64,000 nucleotides of DNA from CAVQWT01 sp963810815 (GCA_963810815.1 CAWEPB010000009.1:62001-126000), one strand, 5' to 3'. Numbered from the stretch's first letter, positions 33,621-42,736 are shown. The notes: a model not told the origin generated them from the letters alone. Program-made: numbers and translations.

Positions 33621-34454
33621 ATGATCAGCGGCAAGACCCGACTCATCGCCCACATCGGCTATCCGACCGAGTCGTTCAAGGCGCCGTTGATCTACAACCC
33701 CTGGTTCGAGCAGCAGGGGATCGATGCCGTCGTCGTGCCGATGGGGGTGAGGGCCGACGACTATCCGGGGGTGCTCGCGTCGCTGCGGAAGCTCACGAAC
33801 ATCCACGGCGCCCTGGTGACGATGCCCCACAAGGTGACGACCGTCGCGCTGCTCGACGAGGCGAGCACCACGGTGAAGATCGCCGGATCCTGCAACGCGT
33901 TGCTGTTCAGGCCGGATGGCCGTCTCGTCGGCGACATGTTCGACGGGACGGGCTTCGTCCGCGGCCTGATGCGCAAGGGGCTGGTGCTGCGCGGTGCGAC
34001 CTGCCTGGTGGTGGGTGCCGGCGGCGTCGGATCGGCGATCGCGGCGTCGCTGGCGGCCGAAGGGCCGGCGGCGCTCACCGTATTCGACACCGACAGCGCG
34101 GCCGCGCACGGTCTGGCGACCCGGCTGCGGCAGCATTACGCGGACATCGACATCCGGGTCGGCTCCAACGACCCGGCCGGATACACGCTGGTGGTCAACG
34201 GCACCCCGCTGGGCATGAAGCCCGGCGATCCGCTGCCGTTCGACCCAGCGCGGCTGGCACCCGACACTTTCGTCGGCGAGGTGGTGATGAAGACCGAGAT
34301 CACGCCGCTGCTCGAGGCGGCGAGATCCCGCGGCTGCCGCTACCAGATCGGCACCGACATGCTGTTCGAGATGATTCCCCCCTATCTCGAGTTCTTCGGC
34401 TTCGGCACGGCGACGCCCGACCAGCTGCGCGCGGTCGCGCGGGTTTCGTACTGA
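33621..34454 (+). CDS. Shikimate dehydrogenase-like oxidoreductase with altered carboxylate site
   Basis: AroE-fold protein of 277 residues. The catalytic pair is kept (Lys71 in VTMPHKV, Asp108 in DMFDGTG) along with Asn92 (SCNALL). The two Ser that hold the shikimate carboxylate (Ser14 and Ser16 of E. coli AroE, in HSKSP) are Phe19 and Ala21 (ESFKAP). The Rossmann motif is GAGGVGSAIA. After strand 2 the sequence is FDTD rather than the NRT of NADP enzymes, which favours NAD. This points to a catabolic dehydrogenase for a cyclic polyol unlike shikimate at C1. A normal AroE is encoded at 49.1 kb, so this copy is not needed for biosynthesis. Confidence 0.83.
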   Translation: MISGKTRLIAHIGYPTESFKAPLIYNPWFEQQGIDAVVVPMGVRADDYPGVLASLRKLTNIHGALVTMPHKVTTVALLDEASTTVKIAGSCNALLFRPDGRLVGDMFDGTGFVRGLMRKGLVLRGATCLVVGAGGVGSAIAASLAAEGPAALTVFDTDSAAAHGLATRLRQHYADIDIRVGSNDPAGYTLVVNGTPLGMKPGDPLPFDPARLAPDTFVGEVVMKTEITPLLEAARSRGCRYQIGTDMLFEMIPPYLEFFGFGTATPDQLRAVARVSY

Positions 34455-34573
34455 AGCCGGCGACGCGACGGACGGGGGACCTTGCCGTGCTGCACCGCAC
34501 CAATCACCTGCATTGCCGAGATTTGGCGGGTCTGTTAAGTTTTGCTTGCGACCCCGTCAATTTCAAGGCTGCC

Positions 34574-35242
34574 ATGGCCACGCAGGTTTCGTCCGACCGC
34601 ACCACTGCGATGCGCAAGCCCAAGGCGCCGGAAGCCAACCGGGCCAGGATCCTCGTGGCCGCGATCGCCGAGTTCGCCTCGCGCGGCTTCAAGGGGGCGA
34701 GCATGGACGCCATCGCGGCGCGCACGAGCACGACGCGCGCGCTGATCAACTACTACTTCGGCGGCAAGGAGCAGCTGTACCTCGCGGTGCTGGAGCGCGT
34801 GTATGCCGAGATCCGCGACGCCGAGCGCGAGCTCGAGCTCGACCACCTGCCGCCGGTCGATGCGATCCGCCGCATCGTCGAGTTCACCTACGACTACTAC
34901 GTCGAGCACGAGTATTTCGTGCGGCTCGTGGTCGCCGAGAACCAGGCCAAGGGCCGCCTCATGAAACGCTCCGCGGCGCTGCGCACGGTCAACCGGCCCA
35001 TCGTCGACATGCTGGGCACCGTGATCGCCCGCGGCCAGGCCGACGGCACGTTCCGTCACGACGTCGATCCGATCGATGTCCACATGGCGATCGCGGCCCT
35101 GGGGATGTTCAACGTCACCAATCAGTACACCTTCGGCGCCATATTCCAGCGGGACATGGGCGCGAAGGGGGATGTGCCCTGCCGCCGTCGGATGGTGGCG
35201 GAAATGGTCCTGCGCTGGCTCGAGCCCGAGTCGGACAGCTAG
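34574..35242 (+). CDS. TetR-family transcriptional regulator
   Basis: TetR/AcrR repressor of 222 residues with an N-terminal HTH (ARILVAAIAEFASRGFKGAS, TRALINYYFGGKEQLYLAV) and a C-terminal domain like the RutR/TetR_C group. It sits between the AroE-like gene and the TRAP transporter on the same strand and probably controls one or both. A second in-frame ATG at 34610 directly before the HTH is also possible. No palindrome was obvious in the 120 bases upstream. Confidence 0.82.
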   Translation: MATQVSSDRTTAMRKPKAPEANRARILVAAIAEFASRGFKGASMDAIAARTSTTRALINYYFGGKEQLYLAVLERVYAEIRDAERELELDHLPPVDAIRRIVEFTYDYYVEHEYFVRLVVAENQAKGRLMKRSAALRTVNRPIVDMLGTVIARGQADGTFRHDVDPIDVHMAIAALGMFNVTNQYTFGAIFQRDMGAKGDVPCRRRMVAEMVLRWLEPESDS

Positions 35243-35281
35243 CCCGGTAGTATTGTTTCGTTCTTCATCGAGGAGGAAGTC

Positions 35282-36271
35282 ATGGAATTCAAGATCGACC
35301 GCCGCACCGCGCTCAAGGCAGGCGCCGCACTCGCAGCTTCGCAGGTCATTCCCGCCTGGGCGCAGGACAAGCCCACGCTGCGGTTCTCGGCGGTGTTCTC
35401 GGACAAGGACATCCGCGCCGACATGATCCGCATGCTGGTGAAGGACGTCGAAGGCGACGTCAAGATCGAGCCGTTCTACGGCGGCAACCTGTTCAAGCAG
35501 GGCACCGAGCTCGTCGCGCTGCAGCGCGACAACCTCGAGATGAGCAACGTCGCACCACAGGACATCAGCAAGCAGCTGCCCGCCTGGTCGATCCTGACCT
35601 CGGCCTACCTGTTCCGCGACGCCAACCACCTGAACACGTTCTTCGCGAGCGACCTCGCCACCGAGATGAAACAGATGGCCGAGGACCAGCTCAAGGTGAA
35701 GATCCTCGGGCCGACGTTCTACGGTACGCGGCAGGTCGGCCTCAAGCCGAAGAAGAAGATCAACACGCCGGCGGACATGGCGGGCATCAAGCTTCGTATG
35801 CCTCCGGGCGACGCGTGGCAGCTGCTCGGCCGCTCGATCGGCGCGAACCCGACGCCGCTGGCCTACGCCGAGACCTACACCGCACTGCAGACCGGCGCGA
35901 TCGACGGCCAGGACAACCCGCTGCCGAACGTGCAGAACATGAAGTTCTACGAAGTGATGTCGCAGATCGTGCTGACGTCGCACCTCGTCGCGTTCGACCT
36001 GCTGACGATGAGCCTGAAGTCGTGGCGTGCGATGTCGCCGGCGAAGCAGAAGTCCTTCCAGGCGGCCGTCGACAAGGCCACCAACTGGAGCGCACAGGAG
36101 CACCTCAAGCGCGAGGCGGAGCTCGCCGAGGGATTCAAGAAGCAGGGCCTCGACGTCTACACGCCCGACCTCAACGCGTTCCGCACCTACGCCCAGAAGA
36201 TCTACCTCGCATCGGACGAGGCGAAGGCGTGGCCGAAGGGGATGCTGGAAAAGGTCAATGCGTTGAAGTAG
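35282..36271 (+). CDS. dctP: TRAP transporter substrate-binding protein
   Basis: DctP-type periplasmic receptor of 329 residues with a twin-arginine-like N-terminus (DRRTALKAGAALAASQ) and cleavage near PAWAQ. Family features: FYGGNLFKQGTELVALQRDN, GTRQVGLKPKKKINTPADM (with the carboxylate-binding Arg region IKLRMPPG), and ALQTGAIDGQDNPLPN. GAGGAGG precedes the start. First gene of a dctPQM set; its ligand is probably a carboxylate related to the surrounding catabolic genes. Confidence 0.87.
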   Translation: MEFKIDRRTALKAGAALAASQVIPAWAQDKPTLRFSAVFSDKDIRADMIRMLVKDVEGDVKIEPFYGGNLFKQGTELVALQRDNLEMSNVAPQDISKQLPAWSILTSAYLFRDANHLNTFFASDLATEMKQMAEDQLKVKILGPTFYGTRQVGLKPKKKINTPADMAGIKLRMPPGDAWQLLGRSIGANPTPLAYAETYTALQTGAIDGQDNPLPNVQNMKFYEVMSQIVLTSHLVAFDLLTMSLKSWRAMSPAKQKSFQAAVDKATNWSAQEHLKREAELAEGFKKQGLDVYTPDLNAFRTYAQKIYLASDEAKAWPKGMLEKVNALK

Positions 36272-36373
36272 CCGCGGCGCGTCGTGGCCGCATGGCGCGG
36301 CCACGGCACGCATCCGCGACGCGCGCGGCGGCCGCCAGAGCCGCCGGCGCGCGCATCGAGGGGAGGGGAGGCC

Positions 36374-36886
36374 ATGAGCATCGCAGGCATCGTCGGCTGG
36401 GTGAGGCGCCGCGGGGAGAACATCGTCGCGGCCATGCTGGGCGTCATGTTCGTCGCGTTCCTCGTTCAGATCGTCTTCCGCTACGTCTTCAACTTCCCCA
36501 TCGGCTGGTCCTCCGAGCTGTCCGTCATCATGTGGCTGTACATGGTCCTGCTGGGCTCTGCGTTCTGGCTCAAGGAGAGTGACGAGATCCGCTTCGACCT
36601 CATCTCAAGCGCGCTGGGGCCGCTGGGGCGCCGCGTGCTGGCGTTCTTCGTCGCGCTCGCGGCGATCGTCCTGTTCGGCATGGCGCTTCCGGCCACCGTC
36701 AAGTACGTGGCCTTCATGAAGGTCGAGAGCAGCTCTTACCTCAACATCCGCCTCGACATCCTGTATTCGGTCTACGTCGTGTTCGCCGTGGCCGTGGTCG
36801 TGCGCTATGCCTGGGCCATCGTCACGATCATCCGCGGTGAGGCGCCCGAAGTGGCCGACATCACCAAGGCGAGTTCCGGACTATGA
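36374..36886 (+). CDS. dctQ: TRAP transporter small permease
   Basis: DctQ family, 170 residues with four membrane segments and the typical FRYVFNFPIGWSSELSVIMW stretch. GGAGGGGAGG lies upstream of the ATG. The end overlaps dctM as ATGA. Confidence 0.87.
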   Translation: MSIAGIVGWVRRRGENIVAAMLGVMFVAFLVQIVFRYVFNFPIGWSSELSVIMWLYMVLLGSAFWLKESDEIRFDLISSALGPLGRRVLAFFVALAAIVLFGMALPATVKYVAFMKVESSSYLNIRLDILYSVYVVFAVAVVVRYAWAIVTIIRGEAPEVADITKASSGL

Positions 36887-38184
36887 ACCTGACGAGCCCC
36901 TTCGCCCTGACGCTCATCGCGATCGTCGTCCTGAGCGTGACCGGGTTGCCGCTCGCGTACGCGATGATCGGCGGCTCGATCCTGTGGCTGTTCCTGTCCG
37001 GCCTCGACATGGGGACTGCGGCCGAGCAGCTGCTGAACGGCATGATGGCGAGCCAGCTTCTGCTCGCGATTCCGCTGTTCATCCTCGCCGCCGAGTTCAT
37101 GAACACCGGCAGCATCATGGACAGGCTGCTGCACTTCTGCAATGCGCTCGTCGGGCGCTTCCGCGGCGGCCTCGCGCAGGTGAACGTGGTGCAGAGCGTG
37201 ATCTTCGCGAGCATGTCGGGCTCGGCGCTCGCCGATGCGGCGGCCTCGGGCAAGCTGATGCAGTCGCTGATGACGCGCGACGGCAAGTACCCGCCGGCGT
37301 ACGCCGCGGCGCTGACCTGCGTGTCGTCGGTCATCGGGCCGATCGTTCCGCCATCGATACCGCTGGTGCTCTACGCGCTGGTGTCCGACACGTCGGTGGG
37401 CTACCTGTTCCTCGGCGGCATCGTCCCCGGCCTGCTGCTGGGCGCCGTCCAGAGCGCATTGGTGGCCTTCACGGCCAGGAAGCGCAAGTTTCCGGTCGAG
37501 GAGCGCGTGCCGCTGCGCGAGATTCCCCGAGTGACAAGGGAGGCGCTGCCCGCGCTCCTCATGCCGGTCATCCTCCTCGGGTGCCTGTACAGCGGGATCA
37601 CCACGCCGACCGAAGCCGCCGCCGTCGCGGCCCTGTACGCGTTGCTGATCTCCGTCTTTCTGTACCGCAGCGTCCGCTGGAAGGACGTCTACCACTCGCT
37701 GGCCACGAGCGCCCGGGTGACCGTGTCGATCGGCATGCTGATCGCGGGCGCGCTGGTCTTCAATTTCGTCATCACGTCCGAGAACGTCCCGAAGACGATC
37801 AGCGTGATGCTGACGACCTACGAGTTGTCACCGCTCATGTTCCTGCTGTTCGTCAACGTCCTGCTGCTGGTCCTCGGCTGCTTCCTGGAAGGGACGACGA
37901 TCATCCTGGTGATCCTCCCGGTCCTGATACCGGCTGCGCAGTCGCTCGGCATCGACCTCGTCCACTTCGGTGTATTGTGCATCGTCAACATCATGGTCGG
38001 GCTGGTCACGCCTCCGTACGGGCTGCTGCTCTTCATGATGACCAAGATCGCCGACGTGCCCCTGCGCGACATGGTGCGCGAGGTGATGCCGTTCCTGTAC
38101 GTGATGTTCGCGGCGCTCGCGCTGATCACGCTGGTGCCCGATGTCGTCCTGTTCCTGCCGAAGCTGCTCGGCTACAAGGGCTGA
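36883..38184 (+). CDS. dctM: TRAP transporter large permease
   Basis: DctM family, 433 residues with about twelve membrane segments; typical stretches are SGSALADAAASGKLM, PPSIPLVLYALVSDTSVGYL, GITTPTEAAAVAALYAL and GLVTPPYGLLLFMM. Completes the second organic-acid importer of the locus. Its 3' end overlaps the convergent EthD-like gene by 13 bases. Confidence 0.9.
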   Translation: MNLTSPFALTLIAIVVLSVTGLPLAYAMIGGSILWLFLSGLDMGTAAEQLLNGMMASQLLLAIPLFILAAEFMNTGSIMDRLLHFCNALVGRFRGGLAQVNVVQSVIFASMSGSALADAAASGKLMQSLMTRDGKYPPAYAAALTCVSSVIGPIVPPSIPLVLYALVSDTSVGYLFLGGIVPGLLLGAVQSALVAFTARKRKFPVEERVPLREIPRVTREALPALLMPVILLGCLYSGITTPTEAAAVAALYALLISVFLYRSVRWKDVYHSLATSARVTVSIGMLIAGALVFNFVITSENVPKTISVMLTTYELSPLMFLLFVNVLLLVLGCFLEGTTIILVILPVLIPAAQSLGIDLVHFGVLCIVNIMVGLVTPPYGLLLFMMTKIADVPLRDMVREVMPFLYVMFAALALITLVPDVVLFLPKLLGYKG

Positions 38185-38867
38185 CGCTGCGAATCCACGG
38201 GTGCGCTGAGCGAGTACGCGAGGCGGAAAACGGCGTGGTCGACCGCCTCGGCACCGTAGCCGGTGAGGCGCTCCGTGCCCAGGTCGTCCGCGGCCAGCGC
38301 CGCAATCGCGTCGACGTCGTAGCCGGTGACCCAGAGTGCGGAATGAACCGAGCGGTCGCGACCACGGAGTGCCTGTTCGCGGGTCATGGTCGCCTGCAGC
38401 GAGCCGTCCAGCAGGCGCCACGAGGCCAGCCCGCGCCTCCTGGCCAGGTCCCGCAGCGCGTCGTTGACGAGCCGCAGGCGCAGGCCGGGAAGTCGCCCCT
38501 CCGCGGGAGCGAAGGTGACCACGAGGCAAGCGCCGCCGATGCCGTCGCCTTCACCCGCCACGACGTCGCACAGCGACCTTCGCATTCCGACGTACCGGGG
38601 CATCATCTTCGCCGTCGATGGCGTCGGGTTGTCGAGCCGCGCGCGATAGGCGGGTGAATCGAGGACCGCGAGGTCCGCGACCTCGTAGAGCACGCAGTAG
38701 CGCGGTCCCGGGACGCTGCGTGTCCAGCGGGTTCCGCGCAGGAACCCGGGAATGGCGAGGCGCTCGGGCATGTGCTCGTGCGTGTGCCACTCGTCGTGCT
38801 CGTCGACCGCTTCGTCGGCGACGTCGAACAGGAGCAGCATCGCGCCCCGGGCACGCGCAGGCGTCAT
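38172..38867 (-). CDS. EthD/dimeric alpha-beta-barrel-like protein
   Basis: Protein of 231 residues with two ferredoxin-like halves. The first (MLLLFDVADEAVDEHDEWHT, then HMPERLAIPGFLRGTRW) has the W-x-x-H-x-P-E type motif of EthD-like dimeric alpha-beta-barrel proteins often found in aromatic and hydroaromatic catabolism. The second half is weakly similar. The function is unknown; a lactone/ketone isomerase or binding role is possible. Start overlaps the GntR stop by four bases, so it is the last gene of the operon led by the flavin reductase. Confidence 0.6.
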   Translation of the reverse strand: MTPARARGAMLLLFDVADEAVDEHDEWHTHEHMPERLAIPGFLRGTRWTRSVPGPRYCVLYEVADLAVLDSPAYRARLDNPTPSTAKMMPRYVGMRRSLCDVVAGEGDGIGGACLVVTFAPAEGRLPGLRLRLVNDALRDLARRRGLASWRLLDGSLQATMTREQALRGRDRSVHSALWVTGYDVDAIAALAADDLGTERLTGYGAEAVDHAVFRLAYSLSAPVDSQRQPL

Positions 38868-39598
38868 GCCGCACGCCCGGCGCGCTGGCGACTGCGCGTC
38901 GCCTTGAAGCGGAGCCGCATGCGCCAGATGTGCTGCTCAAGGACCGTCTCTGCCCGGTCGAGATCGCCCTTGGCGAACGCCGCGATCACGGCGCTGTGCT
39001 CTCCGAGCGATCGGTTGCGGATCGTGTCCGCGGACATCAGCGTATGCGTGCGCAGGGCTGCTACCCGCCCCGACACCAGGCGATAGGCTGCGATCAGGTA
39101 CTCGTTCGCGCTGTTTTCCGCGATGGCCTGGTGGAACGCCGTATCCGCCCGGGCGACGCCGAGACGATCGTCCGCGTCGCGGGCCCGCTCCATCGCGTCG
39201 ACCGCGCGGCGCATCTCACGGAGCGCTTCGTCGCGACGGCGCGCGAAGCACAGCCGCAGCGCCGTCACCTCCAGCACCCGCCTGAACTCGGCCAGCTCGG
39301 CCACGTCCTCCTCGGCGGGCATGAACACGAAGCTACCGGACTGCGGGCGAACGTCGATGAGGCCCTGGAGCTGCAAAGCGGTGAGCGCGTCGCGGACCGG
39401 CGTGCGGCTGACGTTCAGGGCGGCCGCGAGCTTGAGCTCGGAAAGGGCTTCGCCAAGACCGAAGCGGCCATCCACGATCGCGTCGCGAATCCGCTCGGTG
39501 ACGAGCGAGGTGAGGGAGCCCGCCGGCCTTGCCGGCCGAGTCGCCAGCCGCTGCTTGGGCAGCGCCTTGCGGAGGTCGACAGCCGATGGTCTGGGCAC
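38864..39598 (-). CDS. GntR-family (FadR-type) transcriptional regulator
   Basis: Regulator of 244 residues: N-terminal winged HTH (LTSLVTERIRDAIVDGRFGL, SELKLAAALNVSRTPVRDAL) and an all-helical FCD ligand domain (FRRVLEVTALRLCFARRRDE, DTAFHQAIAENSANEYLI) with the metal-binding Asp/His pattern. GTG was taken as start; there is no ATG before the HTH in a sensible position. It follows the flavin reductase gene after 25 bases and precedes the EthD-like gene. The twin palindromes overlapping the divergent promoters at 41.6 kb are its likely targets. Confidence 0.82.
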   Translation of the reverse strand: MPRPSAVDLRKALPKQRLATRPARPAGSLTSLVTERIRDAIVDGRFGLGEALSELKLAAALNVSRTPVRDALTALQLQGLIDVRPQSGSFVFMPAEEDVAELAEFRRVLEVTALRLCFARRRDEALREMRRAVDAMERARDADDRLGVARADTAFHQAIAENSANEYLIAAYRLVSGRVAALRTHTLMSADTIRNRSLGEHSAVIAAFAKGDLDRAETVLEQHIWRMRLRFKATRSRQRAGRAA

Positions 39599-39623
39599 CG
39601 TTGCTCGCTTCGCTTCGCCGGAC

Positions 39624-41558
39624 CTAGAGCCGGTGCGCGAGCGCCGCGGCGTCGTGGATGGCTTCGAGGGCCGTGCGCGGCTGCGCGCAGTCGCCCAGGA
39701 CATGCACCTCGAGCGACGGCTCCCGTTCGCACAGTTCGTCCGCGACGCCGGTCACCGGCAGCAGCATCCGGGTGGGCACGACCAGGTCGATCTCGACCGA
39801 CCAGCGCTGGCTGCCGTTCCAGAGCACGGCGGTTCGCTCGCCGAGCGCCTCGACGGTGGTGCCGAGGTGGATCGTGACGTTCGGATGGTCTTCCAGCGCG
39901 TTGATCTGGAAACGCCGCGACCGCATCCCGATGTCGGTGACGAGCTCGCCGGAAGGCTCGACCAGGACGACCTCGACGCCCTTTTCCGCGAGCATCCGCG
40001 CGATGGCCACGCCGCGGATGTCGCCGCCGATGACCAGCGCGCGCCCGATCCCGCCGTGCGGACGCCGCAGAATCTCGTAGGGGTCGACGACCGGGCTGTC
40101 GAGGATACCGGGGATCGCCGGCAGGCCAAGCGTCGAACCGGTGGCGACGATCACGACATCGGGACGCTCGGCGAGGACGCGGTCCGCACTTGCCTCGACG
40201 CCGAGCTTCAGCGTGACGCCGGCGCGGGCGACCGCACCGGCCAGCCAGGGGAGATGGCCCGAGAACTCCTCCCGGCCGGGCACGTGTCGGCTCAGCAGCA
40301 TCTGGCCGCCCGGTTCCTCGTCGCGCTCGAACAGCGTCACCGCGTGTCCGCGCTGGGCCAGGATGCGCGCGGCCTCGAGCCCGGCGGGACCGCCGCCGAC
40401 CACGGTGACTCGCTTCGGTGCCGGCGTCGGCCGGATCGCGTACTCGCGTTCATGTCCGGTGGTCGTGTTGACCAGGCACACGATGGGCAGGCCGCGCGAG
40501 TGCATGTCGCTGCATCCCTGGTTGCAGGCGATGCAGGTGCAGATTTCGTCGGTTCGCCCATCCCGTGCCTTCACCGGGAACTCCGGATCCGCGTGCAACG
40601 CTCGACCAAGGGTCACGAAATCCGAGGCGCCGGACTCGATCAGGTGTTCCGCGACGCTGGGGTCGGTGATGCGCCCGGAAACGCTGACCGGGACATCGAC
40701 GTGCCTGCGCACCTCGCGCGCGAGCGGCGCAAGCACGCCCTGCGGCATCTCCATCGGCTGCGTGATCCACCAGTTGGTCTCGTACATCCCGGCAGAAACG
40801 TCGATCAGGTCGACGCCCGCCGCGACGAGGTGCGGGGCGACCGCGCACACGTCCGCCAGAGTCAGGCCGTTGTCCTGGTGCTCGTCGCCGCTGATCCGGT
40901 ACAGGATCGGCAGCGTGCTGCCCACCGCCTTGCGGACCGCCGCGACCACGGCGAGCGGAAACCGCATCCTTCCCGCCAGGTCGCCACCGTACTCGTCGTC
41001 GCGCTTGTTGCACCAGGGCGACAGGAATTGGCTCAGCAGGTAACCGTGCGCGCTGTGGATGCCGATGAAGTCGCAACCGGCCTCCGCCGCGCGGCGCGCC
41101 GCATCGGCAAAGCGCTCGACGATCTCTTCGATCTCCCCGCGATCCAGCGCGCGGGGGGCGAACCCGCCGGCCCCCGCGTAGGGCACGACCGACGGCGCGC
41201 GGCTCTCGAGCCCGCTGATCCACGGCTGGACCACACGGCCGCCATAGTTGAGCTCCGGCCCGATGACCCCGCCATTGCGGTGGACCGCCCCGACCATCCG
41301 CGCGAAATCGGGCACGAGGTCGTCGTCGTGCAGTCCCATCTGCAACGTCCGCCCCTTGCCGCGCGGGTCGACGTAGGTCGCCTCGGTGTAGAAGAGTCCG
41401 GCTCCTCCGCGCGCCCGGGCGGCCATGTAATCGACGTAGCGCTGCGTGACGCGCCCCTCCGCGGTGCAGTAGTTGCGCTCCATCGGCGACCCGATGATCC
41501 GGTTGCGGACTTCCAGGGGGCCGATCCGGCCGGGCTGGAAGAGGTGGGGAAAGCGCAT
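39624..41558 (-). CDS. Old-yellow-enzyme/2,4-dienoyl-CoA-reductase-type NADH:flavin oxidoreductase
   Basis: Enzyme of 644 residues. The N-terminal FMN TIM barrel (about 1-340) has SAHGYLLSQFLSPWCNKRDDE with the catalytic region and RISGDE. The [4Fe-4S] motif is CTCIACNQGC followed by a fourth Cys in IVCLVNTTTG. The C-terminal FAD/NAD domain has VTVVGGGPAGLEAARIL. This is the 2,4-dienoyl-CoA reductase/trimethylamine dehydrogenase architecture, used to reduce activated C=C bonds. In this locus an enone such as a dehydroshikimate-like intermediate is a reasonable substrate, by inference. First gene of the minus-strand operon with GntR and EthD-like genes. Confidence 0.85.
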   Translation of the reverse strand: MRFPHLFQPGRIGPLEVRNRIIGSPMERNYCTAEGRVTQRYVDYMAARARGGAGLFYTEATYVDPRGKGRTLQMGLHDDDLVPDFARMVGAVHRNGGVIGPELNYGGRVVQPWISGLESRAPSVVPYAGAGGFAPRALDRGEIEEIVERFADAARRAAEAGCDFIGIHSAHGYLLSQFLSPWCNKRDDEYGGDLAGRMRFPLAVVAAVRKAVGSTLPILYRISGDEHQDNGLTLADVCAVAPHLVAAGVDLIDVSAGMYETNWWITQPMEMPQGVLAPLAREVRRHVDVPVSVSGRITDPSVAEHLIESGASDFVTLGRALHADPEFPVKARDGRTDEICTCIACNQGCSDMHSRGLPIVCLVNTTTGHEREYAIRPTPAPKRVTVVGGGPAGLEAARILAQRGHAVTLFERDEEPGGQMLLSRHVPGREEFSGHLPWLAGAVARAGVTLKLGVEASADRVLAERPDVVIVATGSTLGLPAIPGILDSPVVDPYEILRRPHGGIGRALVIGGDIRGVAIARMLAEKGVEVVLVEPSGELVTDIGMRSRRFQINALEDHPNVTIHLGTTVEALGERTAVLWNGSQRWSVEIDLVVPTRMLLPVTGVADELCEREPSLEVHVLGDCAQPRTALEAIHDAAALAHRL

Positions 41559-41586
41559 GACAGGCTCGCAGCGGGGGCTTCGGTCA

Positions 41587-41602
41587 ATCTGACACTTCAG
41601 TT
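41587..41602. promoter_or_regulatory. GntR-type operator, site A
   Basis: Read on the minus strand this is AACTGAAGTGTCAGAT, a 6-4-6 inverted repeat with one mismatch. It overlaps the -10 of the minus-strand promoter of the flavin reductase operon, where a repressor would block transcription. Confidence 0.6.
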
Positions 41603-41627
41603 GACCCGACGAATGCGGCCTTGTCAA
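41599..41627 (-). promoter_or_regulatory. Promoter of the flavin reductase/GntR operon
   Basis: On the minus strand: TTGACA, 17-base spacer, TCAACT. The -35 is perfect and the spacing ideal. The start codon lies about 35 bases beyond the expected transcription start. Confidence 0.6.
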
Positions 41628-41688
41628 GGGTGCCCGACCCCGGCGGATTGCCACCCGGGCGTTGGTCCCGGCCACGACGGCGCGGTCG

Positions 41689-41717
41689 TTGACAGGGCGG
41701 GTCGCTTGCGGTTAACT
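41689..41717 (+). promoter_or_regulatory. Promoter of the SDR/TIM-barrel operon
   Basis: TTGACA, 17-base spacer, TTAACT. It mirrors the divergent promoter 62 bases away and would give a leader of about 150 bases. The remainder of the 316-base gap shows no other feature. Confidence 0.6.
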
Positions 41718-41729
41718 GAAGTGTCAGTT
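41714..41729. promoter_or_regulatory. GntR-type operator, site B
   Basis: AACTGAAGTGTCAGTT: perfect 6-bp arms around a four-base centre, overlapping the -10 of the plus-strand promoter. Same core as site A in the opposite orientation. Confidence 0.65.
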
Positions 41730-41874
41730 TGCTCGCGGGCGTGAGACACGAGGTTCGCGGTGGCTTGGTCGCGAGGGACGCTGCGCAGCGGTTGCGAGGT
41801 GGTCCTCGGCGCCGTCGATGGCGTTGCCGGCAGGGCGCACCGGCCGCTTCGCATGTACGGATCGGAGACATGAC

Positions 41875-42696
41875 TTGACGGTGGGAGCGACGGGGATCCT
41901 GCGCGCGCTGGTTACCGGCGCGACCGGCGGCATCGGTCGCGCGACCTGCTTCGCCTTGCTGGAGTCGGCCCGCGGGCGCGGGCTCAGGCTCTCGATTGCC
42001 GCCGCGGGCTCGAGGCCCGGCCCGGCGCTGGATTCCCTGGTTGCCGAACTGGCGTCGCGCGGCGCGGAGGCCCACGCGGTCCACGGCGACCTCACGGACG
42101 CATCCGCCTGCAAACGCATTGCCGAGGAGGCCGTGCAACGGTGCGATGGGCTCGACGTGCTGGTGTCGAATGCCGGCATCGCGCGGGGGGCGCCGCTGGC
42201 GACGCTCGACGTCGCCGACTGGGATCGCGTCTTCGCGGTCGACGCCCGTGCGACGTGGCTGCTGGCCCGGTCGGCCCGCGCGGCGCTCGCGAAGCGCCGG
42301 GGCACCATCGTCGCGGTGGCTTCGGTCTCGGCGCACTACCCGTTTCCGGGGCTCGGCGCCTATTCGCCTGCCAAGGCGGCGCTGGTCATGCTGTGCCGGC
42401 AACTGGCACAGGAGTGGGCCCACGACGGCATCCGCGTCAACTCGGTCTCTCCCGGCCTCATCCGCACGCCCCTCACCGAACCCATCTATCGTGACGCCGA
42501 GCTGCTCAGGCGCCGGCAGGAAGCGATCCCGCTCGGACGGATCGGGACGGCGGAGGATGTCGCCCGTGCGATCGTCCACCTGGCGTCGCCGGAGGCGAGT
42601 TACATGACCGGCATCGACGTGCGGCTCGACGGGGGGCTGGGTGATCGTGTACTCGCCACCATCCCGGGCAAGCCGCGGACGCCCGAGCAACCCTGA
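41875..42696 (+). CDS. Short-chain dehydrogenase/reductase
   Basis: Classical SDR of 273 residues: cofactor motif TGATGGIG, SNAG, catalytic Ser in VASVSAHYP and Tyr/Lys in YSPAKAA, then SPGLIRTPLTEP and the C-terminal SYMTGIDVRLDGG. TTG was chosen as the start since GGAG lies seven bases upstream; GTG two codons later is the alternative. It reads away from the paired operators and heads an operon with a TIM-barrel and a Gfo/Idh enzyme. Likely oxidises a hydroxyl on the cyclic substrate. Confidence 0.83.
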   Translation: MTVGATGILRALVTGATGGIGRATCFALLESARGRGLRLSIAAAGSRPGPALDSLVAELASRGAEAHAVHGDLTDASACKRIAEEAVQRCDGLDVLVSNAGIARGAPLATLDVADWDRVFAVDARATWLLARSARAALAKRRGTIVAVASVSAHYPFPGLGAYSPAKAALVMLCRQLAQEWAHDGIRVNSVSPGLIRTPLTEPIYRDAELLRRRQEAIPLGRIGTAEDVARAIVHLASPEASYMTGIDVRLDGGLGDRVLATIPGKPRTPEQP

Positions 42697-42736
42697 CCAG
42701 GCCCGCGGCGACACGCCCGCGCCGGAGCGCATTCCC

